From an uncultured Opitutales bacterium (lineage in GTDB: Bacteria > Verrucomicrobiota > Verrucomicrobiia > Opitutales > Intestinicryptomonadaceae), in assembly GCA_944390805.1 (NCBI GenBank), contig CALXQW010000019.1, forward strand, positions 27,754-91,753: a DNA stretch of 64,000 bases. The letters run 5' to 3'. The stretch's first letter is position 1. Each line of letters starts with the position of its first letter. Below are positions 17,315 to 25,459 of the stretch, in pieces. Below the pieces are notes generated by a model, which had not been told where the DNA came from, did not search any database, and worked only from the letters and a program-made list of their open reading frames with translations. Both the position numbers and the translations under genes were made by a program.

Positions 17315-18313
17315 CTATGAGCTTTTACGCATATGTTCAAGACATGTAGCCCTGTCTATCTTACCTTCGGCAAGATCGCAAAGAGCCGTCATAATAGGAA
17401 GCTTCAAAGAATAGTCCTTCTCAAACATTCTGCATATTCTTATAGTCTCTATACCGGCGCAAACTCGACCGTTAAGCATGGCAAGAGCCTCGTTTAGAGG
17501 TTTTCCCAAACCGAGCTGCTCACCAGTGCGGCGATTGCGGGAATCGGGGCTCATGCATGTTGTCAGAACATCTCCCAAAAGGGCCGATTCTTTTATAAAA
17601 GAGTCGCTCCAAGCACCGAGAGCCGCAGCAGCCCTATATATCTCCTGAAATCCCCTTGCCATGACTATGGCTTTTGTATTTGCACCAAGTTTCATGCCAT
17701 CGCAAAAACCAGCCGCAAGCGCCACTATGTTCTTAAGCGCCCCGCCTACTTCTATGCCGACCACATCCGAACTTGAGCGAACCTTGAAAGAGTCTGTTGT
17801 AAAAAGTTCCGCAGCCTCTTTTGCGGCTTCGGCATTATCCAGAGCTATTACCGCCTCAGCATAGTTTCCAAGAGCCACTTCAAAAGCTATATTTGGCCCC
17901 ATTATAGAACCGAAAGATCCACCTCTGGGAAGTTCCTCACGCAAAATTTGAGACGGTCTTTTCCATGTATTTGTCTCTATGCCCTTTCCAGCATTTAACA
18001 TTATTGCGCCTTCTTTTATATACTGCGCAAAATTCCTTGCTGTGGAAGCAAGAAAATGTATTGGAACAACCCACAAGACCAAATCTGCATCTTCAACAGT
18101 GGAGCGGGCATCGTGCGAAAACGTCACATTTTGGGGAATTTTTATATCTGGAAGAAACATCTCATTTACGCGACGCTTTTCGACCGACTCCACAACTTCG
18201 GTCTCGCGCGCCCAGACTCTAACGTCCGTCGATTTCTTTGATAGTATGATAGCCAGCGACGTTCCCCACGCTCCGGCTCCAACAACCGCTACTTTTGAAA
18301 ATTTCTTATTCAT
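17315..18313 (-). CDS. gpsA: Glycerol-3-phosphate dehydrogenase [NAD(P)+]
   Basis: 332 residues. The N-terminal Rossmann motif is VAVVGAGAWGTSLA; the catalytic lysine lies in EVGGALKNIVALAAG and the substrate-binding SRNRRTGEQLG follows. It makes sn-glycerol-3-phosphate from dihydroxyacetone phosphate for phospholipid synthesis in the cytoplasm. The start codon overlaps the end of the 57-residue membrane-protein gene by 8 bases, which points to translational coupling. Confidence 0.95.
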   Translation of the reverse strand: MNKKFSKVAVVGAGAWGTSLAIILSKKSTDVRVWARETEVVESVEKRRVNEMFLPDIKIPQNVTFSHDARSTVEDADLVLWVVPIHFLASTARNFAQYIKEGAIMLNAGKGIETNTWKRPSQILREELPRGGSFGSIMGPNIAFEVALGNYAEAVIALDNAEAAKEAAELFTTDSFKVRSSSDVVGIEVGGALKNIVALAAGFCDGMKLGANTKAIVMARGFQEIYRAAAALGAWSDSFIKESALLGDVLTTCMSPDSRNRRTGEQLGLGKPLNEALAMLNGRVCAGIETIRICRMFEKDYSLKLPIMTALCDLAEGKIDRATCLEHMRKSS

Positions 18314-18479
18314 TTGAAATTTGCGATGAATTTACGTTTTTGTATTCCTCGAATTTTGGTTTTTCCGCAAAGAATCCCCATACGAGCAACCCTGCAATAA
18401 CAGCCGTATATATTACCGCTATTACGATTCTCGACGGCTTTGCTCCGTCTTTTATTATTTTTTCACGGAAAAATTGCAT
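18306..18479 (-). CDS. 57-residue single-span membrane protein upstream of gpsA
   Basis: Short open frame beginning MQFFREKIIKDG and ending NSSQISNE, with one hydrophobic helix (IVIAVIYTAVIAGLLVWGFF, about residues 18-37) flanked by basic residues on the N-terminal side, so N-in topology is expected. It starts 4 bases after the SDR stop and its stop overlaps the gpsA start by 8 bases, which supports real translation. No family was recognised. By position it may tether or modulate GpsA or the SDR at the membrane, which is inference. Confidence 0.65.
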   Translation of the reverse strand: MQFFREKIIKDGAKPSRIVIAVIYTAVIAGLLVWGFFAEKPKFEEYKNVNSSQISNE

Positions 18480-18483
18480 TATT

Positions 18484-19305
18484 TCAGTTTGCCCTAATTT
18501 TTGACAAAATCCAGCCAGAAATTATAGTTGATAAGCTTTTTGGCAAAAAACCCGCCATTCTCGCCGATATTGAGTTTAATATTCCCACAACTTTTAGGCG
18601 TTTTTGTTTTGCCAGAGAAATTAGCGCACTATTTGCAACTTGCCTTGCGGTATGTCCAAACGAGTTTGGCAAAGGTCTTTTATTAAATCCGGCCGCTTTA
18701 AAGAAATTTGTGGAGGTAGGCCCCGGACACAGGCAAAGAACATCTATTCCCAATGGGCGCAGCTCCACACCAAGCGCAAGGGAAAAACTCATCACATACG
18801 CCTTTGTTGCCGCATATACATTAAGATGCGGGCATGCCTGCCATGCGGCGGTGCTACACACATTTAAAACTGCCCCTCCGCGTTTCTTCAATTCAGGCAA
18901 AAATAGCCCCGTAAGATGAGTGAGCGCCCGGATATTTAAGTCTATCATAGACAGATTATGCTCTATATTTGGAGCGGGGAACAATCCGTATCCGCCAAAA
19001 CCGGAATTGTTGACAAGTAGAATCTTTCCTCTTATACCGCCGAGTTTTTCCATTATTAGCTCATGAGCACGTACTACTTGCTCTTGATCTGTAAGATCGC
19101 ACCTTATATGAATGAGATTTGAATATTTTTCAAAGGATGCATCTGAATGGCGTGAAAGATTAAAAACAACAATCTTATCTTCTACGGAAAATATCTCCTC
19201 CATTATAGCCTTGCCTATTCCAGACGAAGCTCCGCTAATTACAACCGCCCCGTAGGAATTGAAATACTCTTTCAATAAATTCTCAGATTTCCGTAAAAAC
19301 TTCAT
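18484..19305 (-). CDS. Short-chain dehydrogenase/reductase
   Basis: 273 residues from the ATG at 19305 (MKFLRKSENLL); an upstream start at 19341 would add 12 residues. Classical SDR motifs are present: ISGASSGIGKA for the cofactor, LVNNSGFGGYG, a catalytic serine in CSTAAW and Y-X-X-X-K in VYAATKAYV. The C-terminus carries a hydrophobic/amphipathic stretch (ISARMAGFLPKSLSTIIS) that may associate with the membrane, as in SDRs acting on lipids or long-chain ketones. First gene of the five-gene operon with gpsA. The substrate is unknown. Confidence 0.85.
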   Translation of the reverse strand: MKFLRKSENLLKEYFNSYGAVVISGASSGIGKAIMEEIFSVEDKIVVFNLSRHSDASFEKYSNLIHIRCDLTDQEQVVRAHELIMEKLGGIRGKILLVNNSGFGGYGLFPAPNIEHNLSMIDLNIRALTHLTGLFLPELKKRGGAVLNVCSTAAWQACPHLNVYAATKAYVMSFSLALGVELRPLGIDVLCLCPGPTSTNFFKAAGFNKRPLPNSFGHTARQVANSALISLAKQKRLKVVGILNSISARMAGFLPKSLSTIISGWILSKIRAN

Positions 19306-19506
19306 TCTTAACATTAAGCCAACGCATGCGGTTTTTTTCAAGAAAACAAAGGCATCTTAGTAAAATAAAAAATGTAAAAAAATTGTCAGAATAGGAACTT
19401 TATCTTGTTGACTATTGTCGATAAAATTAAGAAGATTCACTTATCGGGAATGGGCATTGATCCGCAGCACGGAGCCCGCCCGTAAACAAAAAAATAAGGA
19501 ACAAGC

Positions 19507-19866
19507 ATGAACGAAAAAGAGATCATCGTATCGGGTAACAATCTTGAACTGACAGACGCCCTAAAGTCGGAAGCCACTTCAAAATTGAGCAAGCTGTTCA
19601 CCCTTGACGAAAGGATAATCAGACTTCGCGTAGATCTCCAATACGATGCAAACAAGCATAAGGACAACGAGTTTATAGCCAGAGGACACATAGAAATTCA
19701 AGGGCCAGACATGGTTGTCAGTGTGGCCAGCGACAATATGTACAAATCTCTCGATTTGCTTTTAAATAAGCTTATCAGAAAGATACGCCGCAGGCACAGG
19801 CTTGAAAAGGTAAAGCGCAACAAGGTACATTCTGTGGATATCACCGCAGCCCTTCCAAAAGCCTAA
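19507..19866 (+). CDS. hpf: Ribosome hibernation-promoting factor, short HPF/RaiA type
   Basis: 119 residues, of the short class without the C-terminal dimerisation domain of long HPF. Conserved features are the N-terminal VSGNNLELTDALK, the ARGHIEIQG strand, and the basic helix LNKLIRKIRRRHRLEKVKR that contacts 16S rRNA. It binds the decoding region of idle ribosomes in stationary phase. An AAGGA Shine-Dalgarno sequence precedes the ATG and a strong terminator follows. Confidence 0.9.
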   Translation: MNEKEIIVSGNNLELTDALKSEATSKLSKLFTLDERIIRLRVDLQYDANKHKDNEFIARGHIEIQGPDMVVSVASDNMYKSLDLLLNKLIRKIRRRHRLEKVKRNKVHSVDITAALPKA

Positions 19867-19883
19867 TTGTTTGAAAATCTCTT

Positions 19884-19917
19884 AAAAAAACGGCCGCGAT
19901 TTGCGGCTGTTTTTTTA
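19884..19917 (+). terminator. Rho-independent terminator after hpf
   Basis: ACGGCCGC (19890-19897) pairs with GCGGCTGT (19903-19910) with a short loop, flanked by an A tract upstream and a T tract downstream. It could act in both directions, also ending the ABM-lipoprotein operon. Confidence 0.9.
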
Positions 19918-20012
19918 TAAGTATAGAACTGAGTAATAAAAAAAGCCTCCATAATACAATTTGGGGCTTTTATTACAAAATTAGCTGCTGATTAATTGCA
20001 AGAAATTCAATA

Positions 20013-20453
20013 CTAAGGCTTGCATGTAATTTCCATTGGCAGAATGGCAGACATGTCAGATAACTGTAAAGACTTTACCATATTTTCAACGCCTTTTTTA
20101 TATTTCAGGAAATGAGGAGACGATATGTGTTTTTTGTAAGATTCCTCATCTTTATATATTTCAAGTATGGTTATCTTATTGGGGAAATTTTTATCATAGA
20201 GCGCATAGAGCATTAATACGCCTGGTTCGCGCTTGAGAGACTCAGATATTTCCTCCTTCAAAAATGCCTTATAAGCGTCTATATATTGGCTATGCACATC
20301 TATCTTTGCAAGCCTCACCATCTTAGGGCTTTCACAATTGGCGGTAGATTTGGTATCTTTTCCAACTGAGGCGCAGCCAGTCAAAAAAAACGCACATGCC
20401 AAGAGAGCAAATCTTGGCATGGCATTAAAAAACCTCGTATATACAAACTTCAT
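20013..20453 (-). CDS. ABM-domain (antibiotic biosynthesis monooxygenase-like) lipoprotein
   Basis: 146 residues. A lipoprotein signal ends at LTGC-A (cysteine near residue 27), so the protein should be membrane-anchored on the outer side. The mature part is a single ABM ferredoxin-like fold: a VRLAKIDVHSQY strand, EPGVLMLYALYD, KITILEIYKDEESYKKHISSPHF. ABM domains are usually cytoplasmic quinol monooxygenases or heme-handling proteins, so an exported one is uncommon. It starts 4 bases after the TetR gene and is probably regulated by it. Its substrate is unknown. Confidence 0.8.
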   Translation of the reverse strand: MKFVYTRFFNAMPRFALLACAFFLTGCASVGKDTKSTANCESPKMVRLAKIDVHSQYIDAYKAFLKEEISESLKREPGVLMLYALYDKNFPNKITILEIYKDEESYKKHISSPHFLKYKKGVENMVKSLQLSDMSAILPMEITCKP

Positions 20454-20457
20454 TAAA

Positions 20458-21162
20458 CTATTTTTTCCACTTATCGTCGGCCTCTGGAATTGGCAGGCCT
20501 ATCAACAAACAACATGTCTTTGCCGAGCGAAAAGCTAGAGATTCCACAAAATCTTCAGAATATTTCTTCTCGCCGCTCTGCGCCAATATAAGCGGCTGCG
20601 CGCATATACTGTAGAGTATCATAGACCAGAACTGCCTGCTCCACCAGAACAAGTCGGTATCGCTTATATTTCTATTCAGAACGCGCAATATTTTGTAAAT
20701 ATGCTTAGACATCATATCATCACCAAGCTTATGAACCATTTTGTTCGGCAATGATCCGGCGTCGTTTAGCATACATATTATCAGACCGTTAAGGTTTGCA
20801 ACCTTGCCCCGAGGACCATGACAAACCCTAAAAATTCCTCTCAAGCTTGCATATATTGCATTGGAGACCTGCTGTGCGTCAGGATTTTCACCTATATTGT
20901 TAAAAGCGTCAAACAGGTGCTCAAACTGACCATTTTCAACTATATGATAACGAAGAGTCTCCTGAAACAAATTTTCCTTGCTGCCAAAATGGTATATCAA
21001 AGCGCTAGGCTGTACTTTTGCCTCGTCGGCAATATCCCTTACTGTGGTTCCATCGTAGCCGTGCTTGGAAAAGGCTTTGCCGGCCGCTTCCAAGAGTTCT
21101 ATGCGCTTGCGCCTCCCCTGTCTATTTGCAACTCTTACTATTTTCTTTTTCTTCTCAGGCAT
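20458..21162 (-). CDS. TetR/AcrR-family transcriptional regulator
   Basis: 234 residues. The N-terminal helix-turn-helix (AAGKAFSKHGYDGTTVRDIADEAKVQPSALIYHFGSKENLF) is typical TetR. The C-terminal ligand domain looks like the CecR/DUF1956 type. Directly upstream of the ABM lipoprotein gene in one operon, so likely autoregulatory. An unusual inverted repeat at 21390-21499 lies in its upstream region. Confidence 0.9.
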   Translation of the reverse strand: MPEKKKKIVRVANRQGRRKRIELLEAAGKAFSKHGYDGTTVRDIADEAKVQPSALIYHFGSKENLFQETLRYHIVENGQFEHLFDAFNNIGENPDAQQVSNAIYASLRGIFRVCHGPRGKVANLNGLIICMLNDAGSLPNKMVHKLGDDMMSKHIYKILRVLNRNISDTDLFWWSRQFWSMILYSICAQPLILAQSGEKKYSEDFVESLAFRSAKTCCLLIGLPIPEADDKWKK

Positions 21163-21389
21163 AATTTATACATCTTAGGTTTATATTAAATATCAATAAA
21201 ATGCTTAATTCCCGCAAACATAACTATCGGAATCCCGACAAAAAAAAGTAGCGTATTGCGGTAAAATAAACACCAGCAGATATAAAACTACACATTTTTA
21301 CAACGCATGCCCTGCGGCATCCGCTAAAATAAGAAATTCCTGATTTTAAATATAGCACAAAGATACGCCCTGCAAAAAAAGTAATCCTC

Positions 21390-21499
21390 TTAACAGGATA
21401 TTAGAGGAAATATCTTTGCATGGAAAGTTTCTATCTTATAGACTATGTCTACATTCTAATAAAAACAAGCCATGGATATTTTCCTTATATCCCTGTTAA
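21390..21499. repeat. Imperfect 110-bp inverted repeat upstream of the TetR gene
   Basis: The left arm starting TTAACAGGATATTAG (21390) is matched in reverse complement by the right arm ending TATATCCCTGTTAA (to 21499); the match continues inward through GATATTT and CATGG, giving arms of about 35-40 bases with a few gaps around a central stretch of about 30 bases. Transcribed, it would form a long hairpin. It could be a large operator region, a small non-autonomous element or a structured RNA. Confidence 0.5.
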
Positions 21500-21618
21500 G
21501 TAAATATAAAGATTTAGACATCTATATCTCAATTATGTTCCTTTTTTTATTAACTTTATTAAAACGTCCAGAAGAAGTTAATATAGGAATATTAATCAGC
21601 ATATCTTGCCCGTAAAAA

Positions 21619-21654
21619 ATAAGAAAGAACGCAAAAAACAAATTTTGCGTTCTT
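21619..21654 (-). terminator. Rho-independent terminator of the GH105-kduD-kduI operon
   Basis: A perfect 12-bp stem (AAGAACGCAAAA at 21625-21636 with TTTTGCGTTCTT at 21643-21654) around a 6-base loop, 23 bases after the GH105 stop on the minus strand, followed in that direction by a T-rich run. Confidence 0.8.
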
Positions 21655-21677
21655 CCTTATAGATATTATTTATTCAA

Positions 21678-23651
21678 CTATTTTAAGTCGTAGCCAAACT
21701 TGTAAGATATTTTGCCGTTTTCATCTGTTCTAAGAAGAACAAGCTCCTCCGCACCGCGGGAACACTTTGAAGAGGCAAATCCTTCTATTGCCGACCCCTT
21801 GTCGGGTGTTATATGCATGGAGAAGGTCTTTGAATCGACATTTTCCGATGTCGAGATAGATCCGTTCTTGGGATCTTTTGATATCTTCACATTTTTAGTC
21901 TGGGGCTGTAAACCTGTCGCAACCGTCAAACCGGCAGCAGGCTTCTTTCTCGAATACCCAAATCTCGACTCTACAGAACACTCCCTTGAATCCATATCCA
22001 AAGTTATGGTCTTTAGCTCTGTTATTCTGCCCTTATTTGGTATAGAATATGTGTAAGTTAGCCTTAGACCGGCCCTCTTAGGATTATTCCACAGAACCTC
22101 TGCTCGCTCGTAAACACCGGCTTTAATGAGCTTGCCGTCCATCCAGATGCCTGTTCCACCGCAGCCCACGCCGTCGGCGACTTTGAAGTTGTCGTAAGTC
22201 TCGCTGTTTTTCTTATGGTAGTTGAAGTTCTCGTCAAAAGAGCGCTGGTACACACTCTTAAGAGTGGGCTTTTCTACAAGCTTAAACCAAACATCAATAC
22301 CGCTATTTTCCAACCCTTTTGAATTTCTGAGAGCAGGACCGTAAACCCTGAATGCGGTAAGATTATTTTCCCATGCGGCGTCGTCCATGCGGCGCGGCTG
22401 AAGCATCGCTATGGCCTGTGGCGTGTTTGAATCGCGAATAGTCTCCGCAGCTTTTACCAGATCTGCATCCGCCTTTGCGATCTCAGCTCCCAAAGCCTTT
22501 GCCAATTCGCAAGAGAACAAAAGATACGCTCCTACTCCATACGGATTTGACGTATCCGGACCAAACTTCCCCGGAGCCTGTCCAACCGGCTGTATATAAG
22601 AAACCTTTCCGCTATCCGAAACACATTTCTCCGTAACGGTATTCCAAGTTTTTATCAAGTGCGGCAGATAGACGCTTGCATCTAAAATTCCTGCGTTTAC
22701 GCCCCATGCGAGGGAATATGCAATAAAACATGTTGCGCTTGTTTCGCCTCCGGCAAGTTCTGAAGGGTCTGCAACATTTACACCCCATCTGCCATCTGGC
22801 AGCGACGCCGACAGTAATTTTTCAGCCATTGCCTTGTACAAGTCCAGATAGAAGCCTCTGCGAGAGTCTCCCTCTTTAATAGCCGCAAACATACTTGGGA
22901 AAGACGCCATAACCCAGCCTTCTCCCCTGCCCCAAAATATTCTTTTTTCATTTTTGTTGAGCTTGCCTATGTAAGAGCCGTCCCTGTAAAAAAGGGAATC
23001 TTCAGGGCTAAAAAGCTCTTTATGGCATAACCTGTACTGTTGGTCGGCGAAATCGAGATATTTTTTATCTCCGGTAATAAGCGTTGCCTGAGCAAGCACA
23101 CCCGGAGACATATAGAGAGCGTCGCACCAGTTGTAGAGATATTCTGGCGAGCCTCCAAACCTTGCAAAAGGCTTCTTGCCTCCCCAAGTTTTTGAATCTG
23201 CTATGACCTTGTCGAACAATTTTAAAGTTGGCTTAAGCCTATAAGCCTTGGATGCATCTGCCGCATATGTGGTAAGCCATGCCCGGCATATGGCGTGGTC
23301 GTCGGCGTGGTACGGACGTATTCCTGGCTGCCAACCAGCCATGTCTCCAAAGCGCAAAACCTCCGCCCAATACTCCGGATTACCCGACATTCTCGATACG
23401 GCTATAAGACCGTCGTAGAAAGGAGCTATCTCCCAATTTCGTATATCCAAAGACGTATTTGTAGGATTTTCTATATGCCACTTTGCCGCTTTCTGCGCCT
23501 GGCAAATTATCTTTGCCGCCGCGGCCTTGTCCGAATACGCCTCTTTGCCGCCTTTTACGGCACAATCTTGCGAAACATTCGTAGAACATGCGCAAAGCGC
23601 AAACATTGCCGACGCAAAAAACATAACATGCGCCTTTTTTATATTAGCCAT
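21678..23651 (-). CDS. GH105-type unsaturated uronyl hydrolase fused to DUF4861, lipoprotein
   Basis: 657 residues. The signal ends in a plausible lipobox (ALCAC). Residues of about 45-400 form the six-hairpin GH88/GH105 fold (WGGKKPFARFGG, IFWGRGEGWVMAS, DGRWGVNVADPSELAGGETSATC), as in YteR-type unsaturated rhamnogalacturonyl hydrolases that release a 4,5-unsaturated uronate from lyase products. About 415-657 is a DUF4861 domain (ENNLTAFRVYGPAL near 430). The fusion is seen in several polysaccharide degraders; the second domain has no established reaction. It shares a strand with kduD and kduI, whose enzymes process the keto-uronate produced. Expected outside the cytoplasm, lipid-anchored. 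Confidence 0.85.
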   Translation of the reverse strand: MANIKKAHVMFFASAMFALCACSTNVSQDCAVKGGKEAYSDKAAAAKIICQAQKAAKWHIENPTNTSLDIRNWEIAPFYDGLIAVSRMSGNPEYWAEVLRFGDMAGWQPGIRPYHADDHAICRAWLTTYAADASKAYRLKPTLKLFDKVIADSKTWGGKKPFARFGGSPEYLYNWCDALYMSPGVLAQATLITGDKKYLDFADQQYRLCHKELFSPEDSLFYRDGSYIGKLNKNEKRIFWGRGEGWVMASFPSMFAAIKEGDSRRGFYLDLYKAMAEKLLSASLPDGRWGVNVADPSELAGGETSATCFIAYSLAWGVNAGILDASVYLPHLIKTWNTVTEKCVSDSGKVSYIQPVGQAPGKFGPDTSNPYGVGAYLLFSCELAKALGAEIAKADADLVKAAETIRDSNTPQAIAMLQPRRMDDAAWENNLTAFRVYGPALRNSKGLENSGIDVWFKLVEKPTLKSVYQRSFDENFNYHKKNSETYDNFKVADGVGCGGTGIWMDGKLIKAGVYERAEVLWNNPKRAGLRLTYTYSIPNKGRITELKTITLDMDSRECSVESRFGYSRKKPAAGLTVATGLQPQTKNVKISKDPKNGSISTSENVDSKTFSMHITPDKGSAIEGFASSKCSRGAEELVLLRTDENGKISYKFGYDLK

Positions 23652-23693
23652 AGTTTATAGAAGAGTTATTATTAGTAGTTGCAGTTAAAATTG

Positions 23694-24464
23694 TCATCTG
23701 GCCATCCAGCCGCCGTCCACGGTGATTATCTCCCCGTTGACATAATCTGAAGCTGAACTTGCAAGGAATACGGCTGCCCCTTTGAGATCGTCTGGAGTTC
23801 CCCAGCGCCCAGCAGGTATGCGCTCAAGAATTTGCCCGGAGCGGACTTTGTCGGCCCGCAGCGCCGCAGTATTGTCTGTTGCAATATACCCCGGCGCTAT
23901 CGCGTTTACATTCACGCCCTTCCCGGCCCATTCATTTGCAAGAGCCTTTGTAAGCTGCCCCACTCCGCCTTTGCTTGCCGCATAAGAAGGAACATTTATA
24001 CCTCCCTGAAAAGTCAGCAAAGAGGCGGTAAATATTATCTTGCCGCTGCCGCGCTTTAACATTTCCCTGCCGATGCCGCGGGACAAGAAAAATTGGGAGT
24101 TCAGGTTTACATTTATCACATTGAACCAAAATTCATCTGAATGCTCCGCAGCAGGTGCCCTCTTTATAGTTCCAGCGTTGTTGAACAATATATCGGGAAC
24201 TCCAAATGAGCTTATTATTTCGCCTGCAAGAGACTCGGCATTTGCCGGATTTGAAAAGTCGCACTTAAGCGCATGGAAACTTCTTCCTTCCGCACGAACC
24301 CGCGCGCCTATCTCGCCTCCGTCCGAAGACATAGACGCCGATACGCCAATTATGTCTGCACCCGCCTGCGCCAAAGCTTCAGCAATTCCAAAGCCTATGC
24401 CGCGGCTACACCCCGTCACCACTGCTCTCTTGCCCGCAAGCGAGAATTTTTCGAGTATTCCCAT
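23694..24464 (-). CDS. kduD: 2-dehydro-3-deoxy-D-gluconate 5-dehydrogenase (KduD)
   Basis: 256-residue SDR. It shows VVTGCSRGIGFGIAEALAQAGADIIG for NAD binding, NNAGTIKRAP, a catalytic serine near TASLLTFQGG, and SYAASKGGV (Y-X-X-X-K), ending EIITVDGGWMAR. The LTFQGG and PSYAASKGG motifs are typical of KduD. It interconverts 3-deoxy-D-glycero-2,5-hexodiulosonate and 2-keto-3-deoxygluconate in unsaturated uronate catabolism. It begins 4 bases after the kduI stop. Cytoplasmic. Confidence 0.9.
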   Translation of the reverse strand: MGILEKFSLAGKRAVVTGCSRGIGFGIAEALAQAGADIIGVSASMSSDGGEIGARVRAEGRSFHALKCDFSNPANAESLAGEIISSFGVPDILFNNAGTIKRAPAAEHSDEFWFNVINVNLNSQFFLSRGIGREMLKRGSGKIIFTASLLTFQGGINVPSYAASKGGVGQLTKALANEWAGKGVNVNAIAPGYIATDNTAALRADKVRSGQILERIPAGRWGTPDDLKGAAVFLASSASDYVNGEIITVDGGWMAR

Positions 24465-24468
24465 AGAA

Positions 24469-25299
24469 CTATCTAAGCTCCTTCATTGGCACTTCGTCCA
24501 TATCGTCGAAGCGCTGGTTTTCTCCGCCCATGCCCCAGCAGAAAGTGTACGCCCTTGTTCCGCAGCCCGAGTGTACCGACCACGACGGAGATATTACAAC
24601 CTGGCGGTTCCTCACAACAATATGCCGCGTATCTTCCGGGGCCCCCATTATATGAAATACACAATCGTCCGGATTCATTCCAAAGTACATGTAAATTTCC
24701 GAACGGCGCTCATGCGTGTGCACCGGCATTGTGTTCCACACGCTTCCGTCGGCCAGTTTGGTGTAGCCCATTACAAGCTGTGAACTGTGTATTTTTGCCT
24801 CGCATATAGCCTGATTTATGGTGCGCTCGTTTGCGAGCGACTTGCTCCCCAAATTTATCATGTTTGCCTGGCCGAGCGCCGACTTTTCCGTTGGGAACTC
24901 CTTGTGCGCCGGATATGAGAGCAAATAGAACTGCGCGCATTTCGACGGATTGTCAGACATAAAAACCACCTCGCGCGAGCCTCGCCCCACATACAGAACC
25001 TCTCCCGCGCAAAGCCTGTAATCCGAACCGTCCACCGACACCGTTCCGTCGCCCCCTATATTTAGAACGCCAAGCTCTCTGCGCTGGCAGAAGAATTCAC
25101 TCTTAAGCTCCTCCGCGGTGGAGAGACTAAGAGGGGTATCGAGAGGACATGCGGAACCAACAACAGCCCTGTCGCAATCCGTATAATACAAATCAAGGCG
25201 GCCCTCCGCAAAGAGATCGTCTATTAAAAATGCGTCGCGCAACTGCTGTGTCGACATCTTTTCCGCGGCAAGGCGGCATGGAACATAACGTTTTTTCAT
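24469..25299 (-). CDS. kduI: 5-dehydro-4-deoxy-D-glucuronate isomerase (KduI)
   Basis: 276 residues from the ATG at 25299 (MKKRYVPCRLAAEKM), matching the 278-residue E. coli enzyme; an in-frame start at 25356 would add 19. Conserved blocks are RRELGVLNIGG, VLYVGRGSREVVF, the zinc site WNTMPVHTHERRSEIYMYF and VISPSWSVHSGCGTRAYTFCWGM. It converts 5-keto-4-deoxyuronate, formed spontaneously from the unsaturated uronate, to 3-deoxy-hexodiulosonate for KduD. First gene of the minus-strand arm of the uronate locus, diverging from the IclR regulator. Confidence 0.95.
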   Translation of the reverse strand: MKKRYVPCRLAAEKMSTQQLRDAFLIDDLFAEGRLDLYYTDCDRAVVGSACPLDTPLSLSTAEELKSEFFCQRRELGVLNIGGDGTVSVDGSDYRLCAGEVLYVGRGSREVVFMSDNPSKCAQFYLLSYPAHKEFPTEKSALGQANMINLGSKSLANERTINQAICEAKIHSSQLVMGYTKLADGSVWNTMPVHTHERRSEIYMYFGMNPDDCVFHIMGAPEDTRHIVVRNRQVVISPSWSVHSGCGTRAYTFCWGMGGENQRFDDMDEVPMKELR

Positions 25300-25400
25300 A
25301 TGCTTAAAAATTTCAAGCGCGCGCGTTCGGCGCGCAACAGTCAGGATATTTGACATTGACCCGAACTGCGTAAAGCGTTTTTTTCATATTTTGAACACAA

Positions 25401-25416
25401 TGTCCATATTTGGACA
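25401..25416. promoter_or_regulatory. Palindromic operator candidate between kduI and iclR-type gene
   Basis: TGTCCA-TATT-TGGACA is a perfect 6-bp inverted repeat with a 4-base spacer, flanked on both sides by ACACAA-like sequence. It lies 102 bases from the kduI start and 44 bases from the regulator start, where an IclR/KdgR-type repressor of both arms would be expected to bind. Confidence 0.55.
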
Positions 25417-25459
25417 CAACCTGATTGTACTTCTTTTAAAAACAGGAAAAATTTGCAAT

